Source: Rhodospirillales bacterium (lineage in GTDB: Bacteria; Pseudomonadota; Alphaproteobacteria; Rhodospirillales; UBA2165). Taken from it: a DNA stretch of 9,448 bases. Of the stretch, positions 1 through 6,460 are shown one piece after another (position 1 is the stretch's first letter; the number at the start of each line of letters is the position of its first letter). The notes under the pieces were generated by a model, which made no database searches, had not been told where the DNA came from, and saw only the letters and a list, made by a program, of their open reading frames with translations. A program made the translations under genes and the position numbers. The stretch is taken from contig JABMOP010000397.1 of NCBI GenBank assembly GCA_013204125.1, positions 1-9,448 of the forward strand. The letters run 5' to 3'.

Positions 1-26
1 CTGACGAAACTTGCGACGCGCGCCGC

Positions 27-89
27 TCAATCGTTCAAATAGGAATTAATCGTATCCAAAACGTGAGGAACATTTATCGGCTTGGTTAC
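27..89 (-). pseudogene. Orphan C-terminal tail of a response-regulator receiver (REC) domain, out of frame with the PAS gene
   Basis: Read on the minus strand in the frame that stops at 27-29 (TGA), these bases encode VTKPINVPHVLDTINSYLND. This has the look of the last strand and helix of a receiver domain: the conserved Lys-Pro pair after beta-5, then an amphipathic helix with Leu/Ile spacing and a natural C-terminal end. The frame is open further upstream, but there it translates to nonsense antisense to nothing and in a different frame from the PAS protein. The overlapping PAS frame reads through the same bases and stops at 46-48. I infer a remnant of a hybrid sensor gene whose middle (second PAS, kinase core, most of REC) was deleted. 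It is not expressed as an independent protein as far as the sequence shows. Confidence 0.5.
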
Positions 90-507
90 CGGCGTTCGTG
101 AACAACTGTCGATAGCGGTCGTCCAGTAGCTGGATTTCGTCTGAAATGTTCCTGGCGATTCCTTCGATGCCGGCAAGCTCACCGGCTTCATCGAAAACAA
201 ATTTGGAACTTGTTGAGACCCAGACTGAGCTCCCATCTTTGTGTCGCAATTCGCCATGGTACCCGGAGATTTGACCGCCCGAAGTTTGGAGCGCGGCCAA
301 GAATTTTTCCCGTCCATCGGGGTGTGCATAGTAATTGGCAAGCTCCTGTCCGATTGCTTCCTTTGCCGTGTAACCCAGTAATCGTTCGACGGACTTGGAT
401 ACAAACAGGATCTTTCCCGACGAGTCGGTGCGATAATAGACATCGGTCATATCGTCGAAAAACGACATGAGCCCATCCAAAGGTCTAAATTTTTGCTGTT
501 GAGGCAA
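46..507 (-). CDS. PAS-domain protein, probably the truncated front end of a hybrid sensor kinase
   Basis: A 153-residue soluble protein with one PAS fold at about residues 15-125. The N-terminal PAS part is seen in DVYYRTDSSGKILFVSKSVE, then LLGYTAKEAIGQ. The PAC part is GYHGELRHKDGSSVWV followed by GIEGIARNISDE. Such domains sense ligands, redox state or partners. No histidine kinase, GGDEF, EAL or DNA-binding domain follows. After residue 129 it reads DDRYRQLFTNA, which resembles the start of a second PAS domain, then turns to low-quality sequence and stops. The start is TTG at 505-507, with GGGAG about 10 bases upstream. An in-frame TAA lies nine codons further up (535-537), so the start cannot lie much earlier; the ATG of residue 14 is an alternative that would clip the domain edge. 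It follows the GST gene by 258 bases and probably has its own promoter. Whether the truncated protein functions is unknown. Confidence 0.75.
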   Translation of the reverse strand: MPQQQKFRPLDGLMSFFDDMTDVYYRTDSSGKILFVSKSVERLLGYTAKEAIGQELANYYAHPDGREKFLAALQTSGGQISGYHGELRHKDGSSVWVSTSSKFVFDEAGELAGIEGIARNISDEIQLLDDRYRQLFTNAGNQADKCSSRFGYD

Positions 508-533
508 TGCCCAAGCACTCCCACAAAGTTCCC

Positions 534-539
534 ATTATA
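534..539 (-). promoter_or_regulatory. Candidate -10 element (TATAAT) for the PAS gene
   Basis: The minus strand reads TATAAT here, about 26 bases before the TTG start of the PAS gene. A transcript starting near 527 would carry a leader of about 20 bases that includes the GGGAG ribosome site. No good -35 hexamer stands 16-18 bases upstream (the bases there read CAATAT), so this is a partial match in an AT-rich stretch and could be chance. Confidence 0.25.
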
Positions 540-597
540 TTTTATTAGTCGTATATATATTGGGTTTCGGCGCGAGAAAGCAAAGGTCGGATCATAC

Positions 598-652
598 CTA
601 TCTACATTTAGTTTAAGAAATATTCCAAGAACACCTTATAGAATGTAAATAG
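598..652. repeat. Inverted repeat with 11-base arms upstream of the PAS gene
   Basis: The plus strand has CTATCTACATT at 598-608 and AATGTAAATAG at 642-652. These are reverse complements except for one mismatch (bases 602 and 648), separated by 33 bases. The element sits in the AT-rich 258-base gap between the GST stop and the PAS start. It lacks a T-run directly after an arm, so it is not a standard intrinsic terminator. A regulator-binding pair of sites or an RNA stem in the leader are possible, and so is chance given the AT richness. Nothing else was recognised between 508 and 765. Confidence 0.3.
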
Positions 653-765
653 ATATATTAACGCCATAATGCAGGCGGGGGTTTTGGCCCCACAGCTTGA
701 GCAGAATTGGAGTTAATATCCGCCTTACCGCCGAAAGCGGACGCACCCGAGCCGCTCGCAGCGCT

Positions 766-1410
766 TCAAGCCGCAGCGGCGAAGGCGTCCAGGACTTCTT
801 TTTCGTAAGTCAGCAATTTTTGGACGCTGGCGCGGCCCAGCATTCTCTCGAAATGGGCGCTGCAATTTTTAAATTCGGAGAGATCGAACCCGAACTGGGT
901 TGCGCGGCGGCAGCACCAGAAAAAATGCGCGTCCGGCGAGGTGAAATGATCGAAGAAATATTCCCGCCCGGCCAGCATATTGTCGGCGATGCCAAAGGCT
1001 TCCGACAAATTCTCTTTCGCCAATCTGACTACGCTTTCAGAAGCGTCCGGCACATCGCAGACCTTGGGCGGCGAATTAATCCGGCTGAGATAGGGGTGGA
1101 TACCCGCAGAACACCAAGAATGCAGCGAGATCGCTTGCAGCTCTTGCCAGGGATCAGATGGCAGGAGCTTGGCGTCTGGGAAATTGCGCGCGATCCACAT
1201 CTGGATCGCCGTGCTCTCGGTAAGGGTCTGTCCGTCAACTATCAGCAGCGGCACTTTGTGCTTGGGGTTGATCTTCATATACTCCACCGACCTGGTTTGT
1301 CGTGTGCGCATATCGAGAGGCCGCACTTCGAAATCGGCATTCGCTTCGGTGAGCGTGATGTAAGGTGCGAGGGAACAGGTAATCGGCGCGTAATAGAGAA
1401 TAATTTCCAT
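766..1410 (-). CDS. Glutathione S-transferase family protein, beta-class-like
   Basis: A 214-residue cytosolic protein of normal GST length. The N-terminal thioredoxin-like domain (about 1-80) begins MEIILYYAPITCSLAPYITL, where Cys12/Ser13 align with the catalytic Cys region of bacterial beta-class enzymes. It continues with the cis-proline region KVPLLIVDG (Val53-Pro54) and the glutathione gamma-Glu contact ES at 65-66 in TLTESTAI. The C-terminal helical domain (about 88-210) holds HSWCSAGIHPYLSR. Known members conjugate or reduce with glutathione, or act in dehalogenation and ether cleavage; which applies here cannot be told. The ATG at 1408-1410 has AGGAG six to seven bases upstream. It starts 18 bases after the stop of the flavin monooxygenase gene, so the two are surely co-transcribed and may act in sequence, for example opening or trapping a reactive oxidised product (inference). 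The Ala-rich C-terminus ends in TGA at 766-768. Confidence 0.88.
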   Translation of the reverse strand: MEIILYYAPITCSLAPYITLTEANADFEVRPLDMRTRQTRSVEYMKINPKHKVPLLIVDGQTLTESTAIQMWIARNFPDAKLLPSDPWQELQAISLHSWCSAGIHPYLSRINSPPKVCDVPDASESVVRLAKENLSEAFGIADNMLAGREYFFDHFTSPDAHFFWCCRRATQFGFDLSEFKNCSAHFERMLGRASVQKLLTYEKEVLDAFAAAA

Positions 1411-1428
1411 TGTTGGCTCCTATCGGTT

Positions 1429-2496
1429 CTAGCTTTCCGGCTCCAGATGGCGGAGTTTTGGCGCCACCTCTTCCATAAACCGGGTCATTGAACGGGCCCG
1501 TTTTTCAGCGGTGGCCCAGTTTTTTCCGGTGACGATCAAAAATGTGCCGAAGCCGCCGGAAGCATCATAAAAATCTTGGATTTGATCGGCGATCCGGTCC
1601 GGCTCGCCCAAGTAATAGAAACCCGCATCGACAAGCGCTTCAATCGCATGTTCGTTGTTCGGCACGTCGACATTGAATAGGTCTTTGAGCACCTTAAGAA
1701 AGCCGCGTTCAGCCTGGACGCTGATTTCGTAGGTGACGGCCGGCCGCATATCTTCCAATGCTTCTTCATAACTATCTGCAATATAGACGACCCTGGACGT
1801 GGTGATGTTCTGTCGCGCCCCGGCAATTCCGGCATCGAGCGCATATTGCACATATTTATCGGATTTCGATCGCACCCGCTCTGCATCTTCGAGGAACGCC
1901 GACAACATGATATAGCCGCGTTCGGCAGATATCTTGATCATAGATTCCGTATCCGTCGCGGTCGCCATCGGCATGTGCGGCGCCGATAAGGGTTTGGGCA
2001 GGGCAACCACGCCTTTGCCTTTCCAATGGGCGCCGTCCCAGTCGAAAATTTCATCACTGGTCCAGCATTTGAGAATGAATTCGAGCGATTCTTGGAGCCG
2101 TGCGTGGCGGTCGTCAAAGGACAGGCCGCGCTCTTCGCAAAATAGCGGCGATGGGAAGCCTGTGCCAAAGCCAAATATAAATCGGCCTTGCCCGAGAAGA
2201 TGTTCGACCGCCGCCGCCTGCACCGCGACATCAAGGGGATGGTGGAGATGAAGCAGTTTGATCGCCGCACCCATGCGGATTTGGCTGGTCAGTCCGGCCG
2301 CCTTGCACATCATCAGCTCCGGCATGGGACTGGTATCGACCCGGTTTATATAAGGCGGCTCGCCATGATGTTCGCTGATATAGCAATCTCGAAAACCCAG
2401 CTTATCGGCCAACACTATTTCCCGGATGTCTTCTTCGTAAGTTTCGGCGGCGCTGGTATGCGGGCGAAAGCCGTTTGAAAATATTCCGAAATGCAT
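1429..2496 (-). CDS. LLM-class (bacterial luciferase-like) flavin-dependent monooxygenase
   Basis: A 355-residue protein of typical length for the luciferase-like family, an (alpha/beta)8 barrel that uses reduced FMN (or F420 in some branches) and O2 to oxidise a substrate. Visible signatures are the N-terminal strand MHFGIFSNGFRP, the flavin-site motif YISEHHGEP (39-47), GAAIKLLHLHHPLDVA (76-91), the helix-strand LLGQGRFIFGFGTGFP (100-115) and the C-terminal FYYLGEPDRIADQI (293-306), which matches the usual xGTPexva position. The first ATG (2494-2496) is preceded by GGAG about 10 bases away. Family members need reduced flavin from a separate reductase; the flavoprotein gene just upstream (stop at 2586) is a candidate donor, which is inference. 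The 89-base gap before it is the widest inside the SIP-LLM-GST block, so a secondary promoter is possible. Limonene-, alkane- or alkanal-type specificity cannot be assigned. Confidence 0.9.
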   Translation of the reverse strand: MHFGIFSNGFRPHTSAAETYEEDIREIVLADKLGFRDCYISEHHGEPPYINRVDTSPMPELMMCKAAGLTSQIRMGAAIKLLHLHHPLDVAVQAAAVEHLLGQGRFIFGFGTGFPSPLFCEERGLSFDDRHARLQESLEFILKCWTSDEIFDWDGAHWKGKGVVALPKPLSAPHMPMATATDTESMIKISAERGYIMLSAFLEDAERVRSKSDKYVQYALDAGIAGARQNITTSRVVYIADSYEEALEDMRPAVTYEISVQAERGFLKVLKDLFNVDVPNNEHAIEALVDAGFYYLGEPDRIADQIQDFYDASGGFGTFLIVTGKNWATAEKRARSMTRFMEEVAPKLRHLEPES

Positions 2497-2534
2497 GGGT
2501 AATTAACTCCGAAGATTGACGGGCAGTTTAGCGC

Positions 2535-2562
2535 ATTTACTTCGCTATGCGCGCATGTAAAT
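2535..2562. promoter_or_regulatory. Palindromic elements in the gap between the SIP-type and LLM genes
   Basis: The 89-base gap contains a perfect 10-base palindrome ATGCGCGCAT (2547-2556). It also holds flanking complementary hexamers ATTTAC (2535-2540) and GTAAAT (2557-2562) that are not symmetric about the same centre. The site is 40-70 bases upstream of the monooxygenase start, where an operator or an mRNA stem could sit. No U-run follows, so it is not a clear terminator. The arms are short and the assignment is weak. Confidence 0.2.
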
Positions 2563-2585
2563 ACCGGATCGGGTCCGAGGTATGT

Positions 2586-3416
2586 CTAGTCGTTACCGTA
2601 ATCGTGATCCGGATAATTGGCCTCGCCCAATTTCCAGTATCCGCGGGTATGTAAGCGTGATGGCTCTGCACTGCACTCTTTCAATAAATGGTCCCGAATT
2701 CTGCGCATTGTCGCCGACTCGCATGCGATCCACCAATGACGCGTTTCATGGGCTGCGGCGATCTCTTGAACGGCGCGTTCCAGCAGAACGCCTTGGCGCA
2801 CACCTTCTTCGGCGCGATGTAGCCAGGTCGGCGAACAATTAATTATTGGGCTAAGGTCCCGTTCATCTTTCTGATCGGTTACTTCGCACAATATTTCCAC
2901 CTGACGGCCATCGGGAAGCGCTTCCAAAATCATCCCAGCGGCAGGCATAGAGGTCTCATCGGCCACCAGCACAAGGTTCTTTATATCTTCAGGAATATCG
3001 TAGCCGCCACATGGCCCGCCAATAAACATCGGGTCTCCGGGCTTTGCTGTTTGCGCCCAGTTTGAAGCTAGCCCTTCTCCGTGATGCACAAACTCAACCT
3101 CAAGCTCGCAGGCGTCGCGGTCATACCGGCGCGGTGTATAGGTGCGTGAGGGTGGCCGAGGTGTTTCATCCTTGGGGTCGTCTGGATTCCAGGTGACGCC
3201 GTCCGGTAAGAACAGCAATTTGATATGGCCCCCCGGTTTGGGCGGGCCGAAATCGGCCAGTCGATCCCCTCGGAACGTTACCGAGGTTAATCGCTCCGTT
3301 AATCGCTCGGCGCGGGCTACATTTACCAAGCGAGGCGGCGGGCGTTTTCGCTTTGGGGGGCCATTATTTGGAGCAGTTAAGTCAGCCATGTTTTCTATGT
3401 TCCACAAATTCACCAT
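2586..3416 (-). CDS. Siderophore-interacting protein (SIP) family FAD-binding reductase
   Basis: A 276-residue soluble flavoprotein of the ferredoxin-reductase-like superfamily, SIP branch (ViuB/YqjH type), which uses NAD(P)H or ferredoxin through FAD to reduce ferric siderophores. Seen in order: a Pro/Lys/Arg-rich N-terminal tail; a beta-barrel with PGGHIKLLFLP (61-71); the FAD-binding motif SRTYTPRRYD (90-99); FVHHGEGLASNWA (109-121); the glycine loop IGGPCGGY (132-139); the family marker VADETSMPAA (151-160, usually DETALPA); WWIACESATMRRIRDHL (228-244); and the C-terminal hallmark RGYWKLGEANYPDHDYG (258-274). The first ATG (3414-3416) lacks a clear ribosome site. The ATG of residue 10 (3387-3389) has TGGAA about 10 bases upstream and is an equally good start. 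No siderophore receptor, permease or biosynthesis gene is near, so in this catabolic cluster it may serve as a flavin or general reductase (inference). Confidence 0.9.
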   Translation of the reverse strand: MVNLWNIENMADLTAPNNGPPKRKRPPPRLVNVARAERLTERLTSVTFRGDRLADFGPPKPGGHIKLLFLPDGVTWNPDDPKDETPRPPSRTYTPRRYDRDACELEVEFVHHGEGLASNWAQTAKPGDPMFIGGPCGGYDIPEDIKNLVLVADETSMPAAGMILEALPDGRQVEILCEVTDQKDERDLSPIINCSPTWLHRAEEGVRQGVLLERAVQEIAAAHETRHWWIACESATMRRIRDHLLKECSAEPSRLHTRGYWKLGEANYPDHDYGND

Positions 3417-3467
3417 TGATCTAAAGCTTTATTAACAGGCCGCCGCAATGCCTTCGCGAGCGGCATC

Positions 3468-3734
3468 TCAAGAGAGCCTAGCCGCTTTCCATAGCTTATA
3501 TTTTTCGCGGCAGCAATTGAAGCAGGGGCGGTAGCCGGCTTTGATGGCGGTTTTCTCGTCGCGAAAAAAGACCCGTTGTTTGACGTAATGCCCCTTGGCG
3601 ATCCATTGCGCGGCGCCCGGGCAATCCAGCGTTCCATATATTTTATTTCCCCGGTGGCCACCCAATTTGCCCTTGGTTTTACTTTCATACGGTTTGCCGT
3701 CGGCGTCGATCAGGGTGTAGCTGGATGTGCTCAT
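3468..3734 (-). CDS. Small stand-alone Ada-type metal-binding domain protein
   Basis: An 88-residue protein that is essentially one Ada_Zn_binding-like domain with no methyltransferase or AraC part. Visible: YTLIDADGKPYESKTKGKLG (6-25), GHRGNKIYGTLDCPGAAQW with Cys38, then HYVKQRVFFRDEKTAIKAGY and RPCFNCC with Cys71, Cys74 and Cys75, ending KYKLWKAARLS. In E. coli Ada the zinc ligands are two Cys pairs; here the partner four residues after Cys38 is Ala42, so Cys75 or another residue may complete the site (inference). The ATG at 3732-3734 overlaps the MFS stop TGA (3731-3733) as ATGA, a translational coupling arrangement. The same frame is open much further upstream (to 4199) but that part is antisense-like noise over the MFS gene. 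The role is unknown; metal-bound structural or DNA-interacting roles are possible, and DNA alkylation repair is unproven because no acceptor or transferase domain exists. Confidence 0.82.
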   Translation of the reverse strand: MSTSSYTLIDADGKPYESKTKGKLGGHRGNKIYGTLDCPGAAQWIAKGHYVKQRVFFRDEKTAIKAGYRPCFNCCREKYKLWKAARLS

Positions 3735-4942
3735 CGCCGCCCGCCGGCCAATTTTTCGGCTTCGGGAAGGGCGCGCAGGCGCAGCATGGCGACAACACCA
3801 AGCGCCGGGCCGATGGCAAGGGTCATAAAGGCGTAGCGCCAGCCGACCAGATCGACGGCCACCGGGATCAAGTGGATGGTCGCCAGGGTCAGCAAAAACC
3901 CCATCGACGTCTGCAAGGTCAGCATGGTGCCGATCAGGCCGGGCGGCGATAGCTCGGCGACGCTGGCCGAAAACTGGGCCGAGTCTGCGACAATGGTGAT
4001 GCCCCAGACGATTGAAAGGGCGACCAAGGCCCAAGGCGGGCCGCCGAACAGAAATCCCACAAAAATTGCGCATGCGCCGCTGATCGCCATGGCAATCGAC
4101 GTCAAAGCCGTGCGCCCGATGCGATCGGCCAAATAGCCGCCGACAACGCAGCCGACCGCGCCCGCGCCGATGACGGCAAAGGCCGCCGCCGCCGCCCATT
4201 CACCGACATTGGGTGATTTCATGGATATGCGGAAGCTGGCGTCGAAAAAAACGCCGATCCACGCCCACATGGCATAAAGCTCCCACATATGGCCGAGATA
4301 TCCGAAATTGGCCAGCCGTACCGCGCGGCCTTTTAATCCATTGAGCGCATGCATCGGATCGAACGGCGGGGCAGGCGCCATGCCCGGCCCGGCCCGGCTG
4401 AACAAAATGATAATTGCGGCGGCGACTGCGCTTAAGGATGCGATGGAAAGGGTCCAGCGCCAATCGGCGCCGCCCAAGGCATTAAACAAATGCGGCGATG
4501 CGGAGCCAAGCGTGAGCGCGCCGACCAACATGCCGACCATCAACCCCATATCGCCCTTGGCCCAAGACGCCGCCATTTTCATGCCGACCGGGTAAACGGC
4601 GGCCATGCACATACCGGTGAGAAATCGCAAACCAATGGCGGCGTCAGCGTTCGGGCCGACCCATAAAATAGCGGCGTTGGCGGCGGCCGCGGCGAGGCTT
4701 GCGCCGGCGAATAGATATCTTGGCTCCAACCGGTCGGCGAGGGTGAGCCCGGCGCTGATAAGCGTGCCGAAAACAAACCCCAATTGCACGGCGCTGGTGA
4801 ACAGCGATGCGGTATCGGCATCAATGACGCCCGATTGGCGTAACGCGGGAATGGCGGCGGTTGCCGAAAACCAAAGCGACATGGCGGCAACCTCGGCAAT
4901 GACAATCAGAGTGATCGAAAGGCTGCGGTTATTGCCTGTCAT
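3731..4942 (-). CDS. MFS (major facilitator superfamily) transporter
   Basis: A 403-residue integral inner-membrane protein with about 12 hydrophobic helices, the standard MFS size. TM1 starts near residue 9 (LSITLIVIAEVAAMSLWF). The loop between TM2 and TM3 carries TLADRLEPR (67-75), and TM4 is RFLTGMCMAAVYPVGMKMAA. A cytoplasmic linker lies near 183-212, and a clear motif-A copy GGYLADRIGR stands at 268-277 between helices of the second half. The frame is open beyond the start, but the ATG at 4940-4942 begins the recognisable N-terminus. It lies 14 bases after the EamA stop (4957-4959), though its ribosome site is weak, suggesting coupling to upstream translation. It could import the catabolic substrate or export a product; secondary-carrier type and substrate are not readable. 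A 4-base overlap links it to the zinc-domain gene. Confidence 0.92.
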   Translation of the reverse strand: MTGNNRSLSITLIVIAEVAAMSLWFSATAAIPALRQSGVIDADTASLFTSAVQLGFVFGTLISAGLTLADRLEPRYLFAGASLAAAAANAAILWVGPNADAAIGLRFLTGMCMAAVYPVGMKMAASWAKGDMGLMVGMLVGALTLGSASPHLFNALGGADWRWTLSIASLSAVAAAIIILFSRAGPGMAPAPPFDPMHALNGLKGRAVRLANFGYLGHMWELYAMWAWIGVFFDASFRISMKSPNVGEWAAAAAFAVIGAGAVGCVVGGYLADRIGRTALTSIAMAISGACAIFVGFLFGGPPWALVALSIVWGITIVADSAQFSASVAELSPPGLIGTMLTLQTSMGFLLTLATIHLIPVAVDLVGWRYAFMTLAIGPALGVVAMLRLRALPEAEKLAGGRR

Positions 4943-4956
4943 GTCTGGGTTTCGCT

Positions 4957-5958
4957 TTAAGGCCAGGTCCAGCCCGCGATTTTGGCGAGCCAGTCCGGCA
5001 GGTCGAAATATTGCAGCACGATATCGCTGGACAGCGATAAAGACACCGCGCCGATGAACGAGAGAAAAATTCCAACGATCACATAGCGGTCGAAACTTTC
5101 GTGCTGGCGATTGAAAAAATATCCGAAAATCATACGGAACATCAGCGACAGGCTTTGCAGCGGCTGAACAATGGTGACCGGCGCAATGCCCAAGGCCAAG
5201 TAGCGGAACAATTGAGAGAACGATACGCCGACGCCCGAAAATAGGAACCATTTCGCCGTCGTCCCATTGAGCTGCTTCACCTGGGACAGCTGGCTCGGGA
5301 TGAAAAGCACAAAACCCATAATCGCGCTCGCCGCGACGTAGGAAACAAAGCCGCCGAGGAAGCTTAAATTGGTGCCGTCCAGCCCGGCGCGCACGAAAAC
5401 CGCGGAAGAGCCGAAGCCGAGCGAGGCCAAAAACGCATACAGATAGCCCTTGGCCATTTGCGGCTTGAACGCGGATGCGTTGGCGCCCGTTTCGGCGGGC
5501 TTATCTTCCAGCGCCTCCTTGGCTTTCGCCTTGGCGCGCTGACGCAGGATATAGGCCGGTGCCGATACGATCAGCAATATGCCGATCACTTTTAAAGGCG
5601 TCAGGGTTTCGCCGAGGAAAATCACGGCCAGCGTCAGCGCCAGCAAAAGCTGAAATTGCTGGACCGGGCCGGCAAGGTTCGATCCGACCGCGCCCAGCGA
5701 CAGGATATTGAAATACCGGCCCCAGGCAAAATGCATAAACCCGGCCATCGATAAAAGTCCGATGTTTAAATATGTCAGCTTGGAAAACTGGTCCCATTCG
5801 CCGACCGCCGTGGCGCCGATTGTGAATATCAAAATGCCGAGCGGCATCGAGATGACCAGCCCTTGGATGGCGGTGCCCGAAATGATGGCGCGCCGGGCGC
5901 TGGCGTTATTAAAACCAAAGCAGGCGGCAGCAAGAATTCCGTAGACAACGCCGAGCAT
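4957..5958 (-). CDS. DMT superfamily permease with two EamA domains
   Basis: A 333-residue inner-membrane protein with ten predicted helices in two EamA repeats. Repeat one (about 3-138) starts GVVYGILAAACFGFNNASAR and ends with the typical FLGETLTPLKVIGILLIVSA. A charged cytoplasmic linker of about 30 residues (RQRAKAKAKEALEDK onward, 139-168) separates it from repeat two (about 170-308), which starts GYLYAFLASLGFGSSAVFVR and contains APVTIVQPLQSLS. After the last helix a tail of roughly 24 residues (SDIVLQYFDLPDWLAKIAGW) is longer than usual. Family members export or import amino acids, metabolites or drugs. The ATG at 5956-5958 has a strong GGAGG four bases upstream and lies 17 bases after the dioxygenase small-subunit stop, so transport of the dioxygenase substrate or product is likely (inference). 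The open frame continuing upstream to 6612 is not coding. Confidence 0.9.
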   Translation of the reverse strand: MLGVVYGILAAACFGFNNASARRAIISGTAIQGLVISMPLGILIFTIGATAVGEWDQFSKLTYLNIGLLSMAGFMHFAWGRYFNILSLGAVGSNLAGPVQQFQLLLALTLAVIFLGETLTPLKVIGILLIVSAPAYILRQRAKAKAKEALEDKPAETGANASAFKPQMAKGYLYAFLASLGFGSSAVFVRAGLDGTNLSFLGGFVSYVAASAIMGFVLFIPSQLSQVKQLNGTTAKWFLFSGVGVSFSQLFRYLALGIAPVTIVQPLQSLSLMFRMIFGYFFNRQHESFDRYVIVGIFLSFIGAVSLSLSSDIVLQYFDLPDWLAKIAGWTWP

Positions 5959-5975
5959 GAGGCCTCCAGATATTT

Positions 5976-6452
5976 TTAAAGGGGGTAGACCAGCAATATA
6001 TCGATGCGCCGGGATTCCAAAATGACGCGGCGCATCGCCAAAAGGGGTTTGCCGCCATCCAGTGTGATCTTGTCGAGATATTTGCCAACGACGAATATAT
6101 CGGTGGTGCCGTCCTGCAGGGTGCGGATCACTTGGAAATTTGTGCGCCCGGCGATTTCTCCGCCCGCGCTTAATGTTAGCTGGGTCCGGCCGAGGATATG
6201 GCAATAGGTATGCGGCTCGAAAATATTGGCGGTTTCCATGGCGACAATGCGGTCGCTCATCATGCCGCGCCCTTCGCAAAGGAGAATGCCCATTTGCAGT
6301 CCGGCATCGAAACTTTCGCGGGTGATGATTTGATAGAGCCCGTCTTCGGTGAAGAATTCCGGCCAAGAATTTAATTCGCCATCGTCGATGGCGTGAGCAT
6401 AGTCGTTCAGGAAATCTTCGATCAACGACCGCCGGCTTGCATCGATCCTCAT
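5976..6452 (-). CDS. Aromatic-ring-hydroxylating dioxygenase, small (beta) subunit
   Basis: A 158-residue protein with the NTF2/SnoaL-like cone fold expected for beta subunits: RSLIEDFLNDYAHAIDDGEL (8-27), WPEFFTEDGLYQIITRES (30-47), then YCHILGRTQL, GRTNFQVIRTLQDG and IFVVGKYLDKI. Beta subunits have no metal centre; they assemble with the alpha subunit in an alpha3beta3 complex and shape its stability and specificity. The sequence resembles the small subunits of anthranilate or salicylate hydroxylase-type enzymes, a family-level impression I cannot verify here. I chose the ATG at 6450-6452, which lies 8 bases after the alpha-subunit stop (6461-6463). An in-frame ATG at 6495-6497 inside alpha would add 15 residues that do not look like the family N-terminus. 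The ribosome site is poor, so translation is probably coupled to alpha. Confidence 0.88.
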   Translation of the reverse strand: MRIDASRRSLIEDFLNDYAHAIDDGELNSWPEFFTEDGLYQIITRESFDAGLQMGILLCEGRGMMSDRIVAMETANIFEPHTYCHILGRTQLTLSAGGEIAGRTNFQVIRTLQDGTTDIFVVGKYLDKITLDGGKPLLAMRRVILESRRIDILLVYPL

Positions 6453-6460
6453 GGCGGCGC

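Noticed and set aside
673..692. GGGG/CCCC hairpin
   Set aside because: Four pairs only and no T-run on either strand; not better than expected by chance.
719..741. TCCGC/GCGGA hairpin after the GST stop as a terminator
   Set aside because: Only five pairs with a 13-base loop and no T-run on the minus strand, and the gene end lies about 25 bases away.
697..1491. Long plus-strand open frame of 264 codons opposite the GST gene
   Set aside because: Antisense to a gene with clear GST motifs and a good ribosome site; its translation is Arg/His-rich and matches no family pattern I know.
3735..4199. Upstream extension of the Ada-like domain gene to a 243-residue protein
   Set aside because: The extension lies entirely over the MFS gene in another frame and is Arg/Gly/His-rich noise; the domain starts at the ATG at 3732-3734 in the ATGA overlap.
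4943..5251. N-terminal extension of the MFS protein by 103 residues
   Set aside because: It overlaps the EamA gene in another frame and lacks membrane-protein character before MTGNNRSLSI, the natural start.
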